Shown: positions 54,676 to 64,000 of the stretch, piece by piece | Numbering within the stretch: position 1 is the first letter of the stretch | How the letters are laid out: every line of letters starts with the position of its first letter | From: Tridacna crocea | Lineage: Eukaryota; Mollusca; Bivalvia; Cardiida; Cardiidae | Assembly (NCBI GenBank): GCA_943736015.1 | Contig: OX031062.1 | Coordinates: 4,012,501-4,076,500 of the forward strand | Direction of reading: 5' to 3' | DNA: 64,000 bases | Notes under the pieces: model-generated | Database searches by the model: none | Seen by the model: only the letters and a program-made list of their open reading frames with translations | Told to the model about the DNA's origin: nothing | Program-made: the position numbers and the translations under genes

Positions 54676-55047
54676 GTGGAACAGAATCACTTCCAAGCTT
54701 TTAGCACTGTATATTACTAAGTCACTAGGCATACCCATGATAATGATAAGGGGAAAGATTAGAATCAGGTTGCTGGTTTGTCCATAATTACTCTCAGATT
54801 TGTTAAGGGCTCTTCTTGGACAATTTTCAACTATTGTCCTTGCAGAACTAATGTATGTATGTAATTTTCATAACGATTTGTACACATAACGTTAGGTGGG
54901 ACTACTGAAGGACTCCTTAATACATGTGGTACATGTAGTATGGCCCTTATGATTTTATTTTTCATCTGAACCAGAGATACAGCCACTGTTTGATTGTGTT
55001 GGAGGTTGTAGACCTACATGTATCTAATTTTAATGAAATGTAAAGTC

Positions 55048-55330
55048 TATACTTCCTCTAATGTTGGTTGGTTGTATTGGAGTTTAACACCACTTTAACA
55101 GCTAAGGTCATATCATGGCGGTCGGTGATGCACATGTGTTTCCTGGCTTTCTCATACCACTACTAACACTACTTTCTTTCCAAAGCCACCGACTACTTTT
55201 CTCACATGCTTCAGCAGAGGTGAGAGGCGAAAGTACGCCAGAAAGAAAGTTTGCCTCAACCGGGTATCGAACTCACAACCACCAGGTCACACCACCGAGC
55301 CACCCGGGCGGGCCTCTTCTAATGTGGAAG
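55048..55330 (-). mobile_element. tRNA-derived SINE, second family
   Basis: On the minus strand the head has GTGGCTCGGTGGTGTGACC (A-box-like) and GTGAGTTCGATACCCGG (B-box-like). The tail reads GTGTTAAACTCCAATACAAC. Confidence 0.8.
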
Positions 55331-55426
55331 AACTCTTAAGAAACACCTCTAAAAACTGATGTGTAGGTCACTTTCATTTCCCCAGTCATTTTCATGTAAC
55401 CAAAGAGTTTAACCTTCATAAAATGT

Positions 55427-55656
55427 TTAACCCTTTACCATACAATCCCTACTTTTAACGACCCTGAGAAAGAAATATTTTGAAAACATTGCTGGAAAAG
55501 GAGAAAATGCTGGTAACCAGCATTTTCTCCTTTTCCTGCAATGTTTTCTAACCTGATGGAAGCAAATTTCAATTCTTGAGAAGCGTTTACTTTGTCGTCT
55601 GCAAGTGCTTTCAGTTTGAACCAGTCTAAAATTTTTGTCGTTTGGTAAAGGGTAAA
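55427..55656. mobile_element. TTAA-flanked palindromic MITE
   Basis: Left TTAA at 55427-55430; full core around GCTGGTAACCAGC; right end mutated to GTAAA. Confidence 0.75.
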
Positions 55657-55699
55657 ACAATATTTGGAGCTCTCACTTGTTTTGTAATTGATATTTCAG

Positions 55700-55811
55700 A
55701 GTACAGAGGGAACTATTTTGCAATTCTCTGGCCAATGCGAATGGATCCTCCGACAGAGTGATACACAAACAGAATCATACTATGAAGATGCAGAATAGCC
55801 TTGGTTTCTGA
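55700..55811 (+). CDS. Candidate downstream exon of the rightward gene
   Basis: Acceptor GATATTTCAG at 55690-55699. Two frames are open: one continues from the phase 2 exon at 53683 (VQRELFCNSLANANGSSD, stop at 55809); the other, in phase 0, reads TEGTILQFSGQCEWILRQ and stops at 55796. The second looks more protein-like but needs a further exon in between. Which is used cannot be settled here. Confidence 0.3.
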
Positions 55812-55885
55812 CTCTTTCATCATTCCATTCCAGTAGACACAGAATTTGGCCATCTGCTTTCAGGTAACTTAATTAGGTAAAACAT

Positions 55886-55925
55886 AATGAATGAATGAAT
55901 GAATGAATGAATGAATGAATGAATG
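55886..55925. repeat. (AATG)n microsatellite
   Basis: About ten uninterrupted four-base units. Confidence 0.9.
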
Positions 55926-56635
55926 TTGTTTTATGGCGCATCGACAGCTTTGATTAGGTAAAACAGATTTTATTTCAAAAGCCATATTCTTATTTACATG
56001 ACTGGTTAGTGAAAATTGAATGTATGTATTACCGTTTCAGTGGTTCACCTCTACCCAAACTCACAAGCCATCTACCCAGAGAACCATTGTAGATACAAGA
56101 TTACTGGTTTACTGTAAAAAGATTTTGCTGTCTCATCTTGATCTTGAATGAACCCATCATTATAGACTGGGTTAAAAATGGAGTGGAATTCTTAAAAATG
56201 TTCTGTAGGACAAAGTAGACAATTGAGATAAGTACTGCTGTTCTTGTGTGACTGAATTTGGTATTGTCACCTAGGGCTATACAGTCCTTCTATACCATTT
56301 GTGACATTAGTAATGTCCTGATTTTTATTCAGCTGAACAGCTATAAAGGGCTTCAGGATTACTTCATGACTCAGTGGTTAATTTAATGCATAATACAAGT
56401 AATCCATAACTACAAATCAGTTCTCTCTGGGTTTTGTTGGGATGTCCATGTGCATGTTACTTCAGATATTGGTAAAAGTAAAAACTCCAGAAATTAAGAA
56501 TATTATAGTTTATCAAATTGGTATGACTGATATCATGTTGAAAGTTACACAAATGCATCACTCATTCAGTCAAGCCTGGCTTCATTTACAAAAGTGTCGT
56601 CGATTTTAGTGAAAGATAATGCATTACATTGTTAA

Positions 56636-56797
56636 TTAAAGGTAGCTCAGACTATGAAAATTGTCCTTGATAGGGTAGAAAACATGGTGGGAAAAGGAGA
56701 AAATGCTGGTTACCAGCATTTTCTCCTTTCCCACAATGTTTTCTAAAGGCATTTGTCTGAGGGTTGTCAAAAGTAGGGAGTGTGTGGTAATGGGTTG
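56636..56797. mobile_element. TTAA-MITE, left arm missing
   Basis: Core GCTGGTTACCAGC and right arm present; right end reads GGGTTGA. Confidence 0.6.
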
Positions 56798-56816
56798 AAC
56801 AAAGCCAGTTTTGACT

Positions 56817-57041
56817 TTAACCCTGTTCCAAACGACAAATTTTGGACTCTTCCAAACTGAAAGAGTTTCCAGACGACAATTTTAGATTTTGAGAAAATGG
56901 CAGAAAGTTCTCAAAAAGGGTAGAAAACACTGTGGAAAAAGAGAAATTGCTCGTTACGAGCAATTTCTCCTTTTCCCACGGTTTTTTAAAGACTTTTACT
57001 GCAGACATGTAAAAACCAGGGCTTGTTTGGGAAAGGGTTAA
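56817..57041. mobile_element. TTAA-MITE, second core subtype
   Basis: TTAA at both ends; core AAATTGCTCGTTACGAGC; flank CTGCAGACATGTAAAAACC. Confidence 0.75.
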
Positions 57042-57538
57042 ATAATGTATGGAAAGTATTGTGAAGATGACAATATGTTGGTTTTATGATCAATGCAAGT
57101 GCAATTTGATGGCAAAAAACCCCCGTTTTTTGAAATCAGGTAAAAGAAACCAAAGGACTGAGGGACATGGCAACTTTTGACCTACCTTTAAACTCCATTT
57201 TCTGCCATTAACTAACACTTACACAGGCTGCAAAGTAACAGATTGTCACCTTCCATAATTTCCATACTTCTGTTATTATTCAAATTTAGATGCATTTTAA
57301 GACCTACTTCGTGTACTTTTGCTGCCATTGGGGCATTATGACATACCCCAACTCCTTACTAGTACAAACAACATGTGAAGTAAATTAGTAAAAGGTTGGA
57401 GATGCACCAACAATCCAACAGTCCAATTATAATTATGCTGGATATTATGCTGGAGGTTATTCTGTCGTCAAATGGAATGAAGTGGAGTATAAAAACACCC
57501 ATTTCAATAATTCCATTTTTTTCTTCCCCAAATTTTCA
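57042..57538. other. Non-coding stretch, nothing recognised
   Basis: No exon, repeat end or RNA gene seen before the LTR element. Confidence 0.4.
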
Positions 57539-57543
57539 GATTG

Positions 57544-60500
57544 TGTCGCGAATTCTGCGAGTTTTTTATCCTTTTGTCACAATGTTTTCAAATATTACTT
57601 GTTGAATCACCTGTTTATGTAATTTCAGTTACTCATGTAGTAAGAGTACATTTTTGTCTACTCCGGTAAGACTCCGGTTTTATACCAAGTTAAAGTTTTA
57701 CTCCGTTTATTGCTCCTTTGGTGTGCTAATTGGGTGTCAACTGATTCTTATGTTTCATATGATTTTCATGCAGCGGAGCCAACGGAGCACTAAAACCATA
57801 TAAATAACAGGGTTTGAATGACGAAGGAGGTTTTTGAAAAGGAGTTTGGAAAGCAAACCAGAATAAAAAGAACGTAAAAGTGTTCTTTCGATAGCTGTAA
57901 ATCGGCTAATTAAAATAAGAAGAAAAACAAAGAAATGAAAATAAAAAAGGTTCTTTGGATAGCTGTTGTTGGTCAGCTAATTAAAAATAATGAAGAAGAT
58001 TGTCTTCGTTGCTGTTATATTTTTGGCTTATAAATAGATGAATAAAATAAAGAATGAAAATAAAGGAAGTAAACTGAAACTACGGACTTGTTTAAAATAA
58101 CACCCAATGCGCAGAGAATTAAAATAAAGGACTGAAAGGATCTTTGCGACATTGTTTGGCGCCGGAACCCGGGAACAGAATAAGACTTGAGAATTTTAAA
58201 CTCATTAAACCATGGCGGACTTGAAATACATTAAAGGTGTAAGAACAAGATACAGGAACGTTTTAGAGAATGAACTACAACGATGTGCTTCACTAATAGA
58301 CAGTGACTTTGAATTCGATGCTAAAGAAGAAATACTAATGAAAGTTAACAAGTGCATAAAGACACTGGATGTATATCGTGAGAAACTTGAACACAAATCT
58401 AAAGAATTGTGTTGTGCTATTGACGACTCGGACGAGGATTTGGTTGGCGAAATTCTTAATGAAGACGGAATTCTTTGTGAGCAGATTATCAGTAGCCGTA
58501 TTGAACTTGAAGAATTCAAGGATTCGATCCTTGACCCACAAATAAAGCACGAGGAACAGTTTGACCAAACTACTGTGGGAAAAGATCTAGTTAAATTGCA
58601 AAGTGAGATGCAGAAAATGGTAATGGATCAGATGAAGCTGCAACAAGAGTACTTTGAAAGACAAGAGAAAGGACGTCATGATCAATCCACTGTAAAACTA
58701 CCTAAATTAGAAATGATACAATTCGATGGTGACAAAATCAAATGGACAGAATTTTGGGATACTTTTGACTGCGCTGTCCACAGCAACAAAAACCTGTCTG
58801 ATGTAGAAAAAATGACATACCTGATGAGTAAATTGACCGGAGAAGCTAAGAAAACAATATCTGGTCTAGCACTATCGAATGATAACTACGGAGTGGCGGT
58901 AAAACTCTTACAAGAGAGATTTGGCAGAAAACAAGATATTATTGACTTACACTATTCGCATCTGATGAATATCCAAAGACCGGAAGAAACCGCCGAGAGT
59001 TTGCGCTCATTTTTAAGTGAAATTCAAAGACATCTGAGGAGCCTGGAGGTTTTAAAACAGGATGTGAACCAAGCAGTATTTGTATCTATGATAAAATCCA
59101 AATTGCCGACTAAAGTTTTGGTTCAACTTGAAATGCAAAAAGATACCAGTTCTTCATGGACAGTTGCTTGGTTACTGGATGAGCTAAAACGTTACGTAAC
59201 TGCCATTGAATCTGCTGTTCCAGAACAGACATTTTGCCAATATAAAGGAAATGTACAAACTTCATCTCCCGATAAATCACGAGTGGAAAGTGGCTCTGGA
59301 AGGAAAGAGAATGCTCCGTTAACTGAAGTGAAAAGTTCAACGGAGGCTTTATTCGCAGCCTCTAATCGGAATAAAGTGGATAAACCTGTCTCTACAAAAT
59401 TCTCAGCTGATCAGTGTAGATACTGTACAGAGAAACACTACAGTGATGAATGTTGGAAATATAAGACTGATATCGAAAGAAAGAAACAATTAAAAGGAAG
59501 CTGTTTCAGATGTTTACGTGAAGGACATTTGTCCAAGGAATGCAAGAGAAACAAAACGTGTGTTCATTGCGGAAAAGAAAACAAACACCACCGAAGCCTT
59601 TGTCCGAAAATGTTTGGAACTAAAACACTTCATGAATCTTCAAATATGACTTTCATTGAAAAGAATGATCAGAGATCTGAAAAGACTCCTAAAGAAAATT
59701 TCTTAGTATCATCCAATGATATGGTTCTAATGCAAACTGCATTTGTAGAAATTAACAATCCGAGAAATGCTTTTTGTCTTAAGACTCGACTACTACTCGA
59801 TTGTGGTTCGCAACGAACGTATATAACGGAGTCACTGGCAAATCGGCTAGGACTAAGACAGGAAAGTGAGCAAGAAATACAAATAACTACTTTTGGTAGT
59901 GACAATCCAAAGGTAATTAAGACAGCTTTAACGACGTTGTCTCTAAAATTGAATAATTGCCAATACATGAATGTGACAGCTAATATAGTTCCTGTCATAT
60001 GTGGAGGCATCATCAGAAATCATATCGATATGTCGTCGCTAGGACATCTTGAACATTTGTTAAAGAGTGTAGATATGGCAGATACAATTCCGACAGAAAC
60101 TGAGAGCTCAAGTGTTGAAATTCTAATCGGAAATGATTACTACCTTGATTTAGTATTGCCACATAAGCTTGAGCTGCAGCCCGGATTATATCTACTTAGT
60201 TCTAAATTCGGTTGGATCCTGACTGGACGTACAAGTGAAGTAAACAAAGCTGTGAATGAAACAAACTTACTGATTCTTTCCCACGAATCAAATTTGACGA
60301 AGAATGAAGCGTTGATTAGTTCTGTAAATGTGATCCAAATGAAACCTGAATTGGAAGACTTTCGGACTATCGATAGTATTGGAATAAAGGACTCGACTAT
60401 GGTAGAAAAAATGAGGACCTCTGTACACAGGAACAATGAGCAGCATCAAAATAAAGAGGAAGTCAAAATGCTTAGCGCAAATCATAACGTAAATAAACAG

Positions 60501-61564
60501 TCTGTGGTTGGTCCGACATCTCAGTTTTCCTTGAACACAAATAAATTTTCTTTGATTAGTAGGTTATTCAGAATACCTATCTATACTTTACGGTTCATTA
60601 AATGTCTGAAAAAGGCTAAATGTAAAAAGGGTCCATTGAAGAGCCAAGAAGTGCTGTTTAGACCACTAAAATCTGCTGAGTGTACTCTGGATTAGGGTGT
60701 TAACGATGTTCGGCAACAGCCTTTGAGTAATATTTCAAATCTAAAGGCAAGACATTTAAGGCAACCGGCAGTGGAAGCAAGAGAATAAAGAAAATAAAGA
60801 ACAGCTGTCTTACTGAAATAATTCTTAATTTTCATAAGGGACAGTTGTCATATTGAAATAATTTTCAACTTTCTGAACTTCAACTAACTGATTTTAAAGA
60901 ATGTGTTAAATTTGAATTCTCATTAACTCATTATTTGATTTTCCCTCAGGTGGGAGTGTCGCGAATTCTGCGAGTTTTTTATCCTTTTGTCACAATGTTT
61001 TCAAATATTACTTGTTGAATCACCTGTTTATGTAATTTCAGTTACTCATGTAGTAAGAGTACATTTTTGTCTACTCCGGTAAGACTCCGGTTTTATACCA
61101 AGTTAAAGTTTTACTCCGTTTATTGCTCCTTTGGTGTGCTAATTGGGTGTCAACTGATTCTTATGTTTCATATGATTTTCATGCAGCGGAGCCAACGGAG
61201 CACTAAAACCATATAAATAACAGGGTTTGAATGACGAAGGAGGTTTTTGAAAAGGAGTTTGGAAAGCAAACCAGAATAAAAAGAACGTAAAAGTGTTCTT
61301 TCGATAGCTGTAAATCGGCTAATTAAAATAAGAAGAAAAACAAAGAAATGAAAATAAAAAAGGTTCTTTGGATAGCTGTTGTTGGTCAGCTAATTAAAAA
61401 TAATGAAGAAGATTGTCTTCGTTGCTGTTATATTTTTGGCTTATAAATAGATGAATAAAATAAAGAATGAAAATAAAGGAAGTAAACTGAAACTACGGAC
61501 TTGTTTAAAATAACACCCAATGCGCAGAGAATTAAAATAAAGGACTGAAAGGATCTTTGCGACA
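57544..61564 (+). mobile_element. BEL/Pao-type LTR element, non-autonomous form
   Basis: Two 608-bp LTRs (57544-58151 and 60957-61564), TG...CA ended, appear identical by eye, and a 5-bp GATTG duplication flanks the element. A primer-binding site (TGGCGCCGGAACCC) follows the 5' LTR and a purine-rich tract precedes the 3' LTR. The single long ORF (58212-60695, 827 residues) has a gag-like DUF1759 region (about residues 155-300), CCHC zinc knuckles (about 400-465) and a DUF1758-type aspartic protease region (about 510-680). No reverse transcriptase, RNase H or integrase region is seen. It looks whole for a gag-protease type and very young, but it would depend on another element's enzymes. Confidence 0.85.
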
Positions 61565-62104
61565 GATTGAGATGAATTGAAAAAGAGATTATGATTTTTT
61601 TTTTAGGGTATACAGCAGAACAATCAAATTTCCAAAGACCTATTCTGTGGTGTTGCTGAAGAATATGTAGCATAGGAATATTTGGCCTTCCGTATGCTTG
61701 TTACAATATATAACTGGCCACTTTAGATGACAGTTCATACAAGGACAGATATGTTTCATGAAATAAGCAAGGCAATAAGGTGTAAATATTAGTTTATAAT
61801 TTTAAATACATTATATAATCACAATAAGAATTCGTAGACAAAAAATAAAATACATTCATACATACAGCGATGTTAAAGGGTGTTGCCTGTTGTCAGCTCT
61901 TAACCCAAACATCAAAGTTTTCCATGTTAAGAATTATTTAGTAATTCTAATATTGAAAATGATTTCAAGGCATTTTTGCAAATGGAAAAATTGCAGGTAA
62001 CCAATATTTCTTTTCCCTTTTTCAAAACATTAACATCTCTTTCAGAAAAAAAATCATATCATTTCAGCTATGTCTAATTTTTCATCTGCAAATGTTATCA
62101 ATTC

Positions 62105-62296
62105 CGAACTTTTACAGCTTTTTGATAACATTGTGGAAAAAAGGAGAAAATGCTGGTAACCAGCATTTTTACCTTTTCCCACATTTTCTACTCTATTAAT
62201 GACAAATTTCATCATTTGAACCATGTTTCAATTGTCGTCTGCAAATGCTTTCAATTTGGACAAGTCTATTATTTTGCTTATGTGGTAAATAGTTAA
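62105..62296. mobile_element. TTAA-MITE, left end lost
   Basis: Core GCTGGTAACCAGC and right arm with GTCGTCTGCAAATGC; right TTAA at 62293-62296. Confidence 0.6.
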
Positions 62297-62461
62297 CAAA
62301 CGTCAGAATGATAAAACTTTGCAGTCTAATAAATTTGTTTTGCGGTCAGGTGGTAGGGAACTTGGAAACATGCTCTGACCGTAGAACTAATAATGTTTCA
62401 AGTGGTACAAAATGCTCCGACAAACAAAAATCAAATACTAGTATTTACTGGAGAACAACAA

Positions 62462-62692
62462 TTAACTCTTTCCCAAACGACAGAGTCTGGACTCTTCCAA
62501 ACCAAAAGAGTTTGCAAACGACAATTTTAGATTTGGAGAAAATGGCAGAAAATTCTCAAAAAGGGTAGAAAACTCTGGGAAAAGGAGAACTTGCTTGTTA
62601 CGGGTAATTTCTCCTTTCCGGAATTCCCAGTGTTTTCATAAGACTTTTAATGCAGACATGTAGAAATAAGGGCTTGTTTGGGAAAGGGTCAA
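62462..62692. mobile_element. TTAA-MITE, second core subtype
   Basis: Left TTAA at 62462-62465, decayed core (CTTGCTTGTTACGGG), right end GGAAAGGGTCAA. Confidence 0.6.
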
Positions 62693-63370
62693 GTCTTTTC
62701 TAAATTGAAATTTTTTGCTGATGAAAAAGTAACTGAGATAATAAAAGTCTCTTTAAAAGGGTAGAAAGGAATGAGACGAAAATGCTGGCTATCAACATTT
62801 TCTCCTTTTCCCACAGGCTGCATTTGACCAACATTTTGTCAATGTTTGCATAGAGGGTCTTTCTCCAGGTTGTTAAAACTTGTATTGTTTTCAAAAGGGT
62901 TAAAATGATGTTTCTTTTACATCTGTTTCGTTTACTAGTATCTTTTGCAAAGTCTTTAAAATTTTCAGGTTTTTCCACCCTGCCCCATGAACAAAATCCA
63001 AATTATGTTCAAGAGTTACAGAGGGTCGATTCCTTTTCCAATGACACTTAATATACATTGGCAGTAAATTGAAAAAAACCGAGGATGTGACGGTGCATGT
63101 ACATCCGCCATAGCCTTTTGGTTAATTTGATGTTTTAAATATTGTTCTAAATATAAACTGTAGCTGGAGCTAAAGAGGTACATGTAGTTTCAATGAATAT
63201 GTAACCTCCTCTAACTCTTTTGCCAAAAATATCTGTAACTGACCAAGTAAACATGAGTAAGTGTTCTGCTCCTCCTATACAGTTGAAATACTGTTGAAAA
63301 TAGAGTTATTGCATTGCACCACAAATCAATTGAATATATTTACTTGTTTCTCTTTCTCTTTCTACCTTAG

Positions 63371-63590
63371 GTGCTTAATGATGGAAAGTCCAAAGTCCAT
63401 AGACAACAATGCTGAACAATGATATAAGGCATGATCATTGTGTTGTATATTTGCATGACTATGTGTGATACAAAAGTGACAATTATTCATGTATATCTAA
63501 CTCTACACCCAGTTTAAAGTTCTAGAATTTAGCAACAAAAACATATCTTACAAAAAGTTCAAGACCAATAAAAAGCATGTTTGAGCAAAC
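63371..63590 (+). other. Possible 3' terminal exon with AATAAA
   Basis: A long pyrimidine tract (TTTCTCTTTCTCTTTCTACC) and AG end at 63370. Short frames then stop within about 60 bases, and AATAAA lies at 63567-63572. This fits the last exon and 3' UTR of a plus-strand gene, perhaps the one starting at 53683. No peptide match supports it. Confidence 0.3.
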
Positions 63591-63630
63591 TGCAGTTGTT
63601 TTAATAAACATTTTCAAGCTTTTTATAGCC

Positions 63631-63790
63631 CTGTAGATAACAATCCTGTATTTCAACGACCCTGAAGAAGAAAGCTCTAGAAGCTTTGTGGGAGGAGTAG
63701 AAAATGTTGATAACTAGCATTTTTTTCTCTTCCCTGTATGCTTTCTGTTATTTCATACACAAATCCAAAACCTGTCATCTGTTATTCAAC
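63631..63790. mobile_element. Decayed TTAA-MITE
   Basis: Recognisable CAACGACCCTGAAGAAGAAA and a worn core (ATGTTGATAACTAGCAT). Ends not identifiable. Confidence 0.45.
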
Positions 63791-64000
63791 CTATTTCTGT
63801 ATTATGATTTATAAACTCTTTACATACAACAAAATTGTAGACTTGAAAGTATTTACAGATGAAAAATAGTACATGTTTAGTATGGAAATTTGTTTTGGAA
63901 AGTTGAAATTTTGTAGCCTGTAAAGAGTTCAATGTTGATATTATGGTACAAGCTACTTAATGATTGGATTGTATGGTATTGTAACACCATTTTTTCAGTT

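Larger units (their letters stand above)
61570..63370. other. Repeat-rich non-coding stretch
   Basis: Contains decayed TTAA-MITE pieces (from 61900, and 62697-62902), a better copy at 62105-62296, one at 62462-62692, and a decayed relative of the 30654 hairpin at about 62345-62415. No exon seen. Confidence 0.5.

Noticed and set aside
32-63790. CRISPR-like repeated palindromes
   Set aside because: The repeats are dispersed, flanked by TTAA and not separated by regular spacers; they are MITEs in a eukaryotic genome.

Overview
The window looks like nuclear DNA of a bivalve mollusc. It is AT-rich and intron-rich, has good GT-AG splice sites, and is packed with short palindromic MITEs, tRNA-headed SINEs, Tc1/mariner relics and one BEL/Pao-type LTR element. 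Species was not determined. No rRNA, true tRNA, CRISPR array or bacterial gene was seen.

The main content is one large minus-strand gene, traced exon by exon from 52277 down to a stop codon at 6920; its first exon(s) were not found. In protein order it encodes two EGF-like domains, then three rounds of a two-domain block (odd-type module, even-type module) separated by single EGF-like domains, a fifth EGF-like domain, a long Thr/Ser-rich stalk, one transmembrane helix and a short basic tail. Each module is spread over four exons (L, A, C, B) with a constant phase pattern (1-0, 0-2, 2-2, 2-1). All intact exons together give about 1,210 residues in one open frame. I could not assign the modules to a named family; they look like small disulfide-bonded beta-sandwich domains.

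From about 9.3 to 22 kb the same gene holds an array of tiny exons, each 48 (twice 45) nt long and phase 1-1. Each encodes one 15- to 16-residue Thr/Ser-rich repeat. Fourteen look usable and two have lost splice sites. They sit in tandemly duplicated ~1.9 kb units. Because every exon is frame-neutral, stalk length can change by splicing or by copy number. This is the most unusual thing in the window.

Flanks: at the left edge an acidic, disordered N-terminal exon (356-644, minus) belongs to a gene running off the window. At 53.68 kb a short plus-strand first coding exon with a strong splice donor and upstream CRE-like and E-box sites suggests a second gene reading right; its later exons are uncertain. 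From 53.9 to 64 kb the DNA is mostly repeats: SINEs, TTAA-MITEs and a young non-autonomous BEL/Pao element (57544-61564) with 608-bp LTRs that look identical and a GATTG target duplication. More than twenty copies of one TTAA-flanked palindromic MITE family are scattered throughout.
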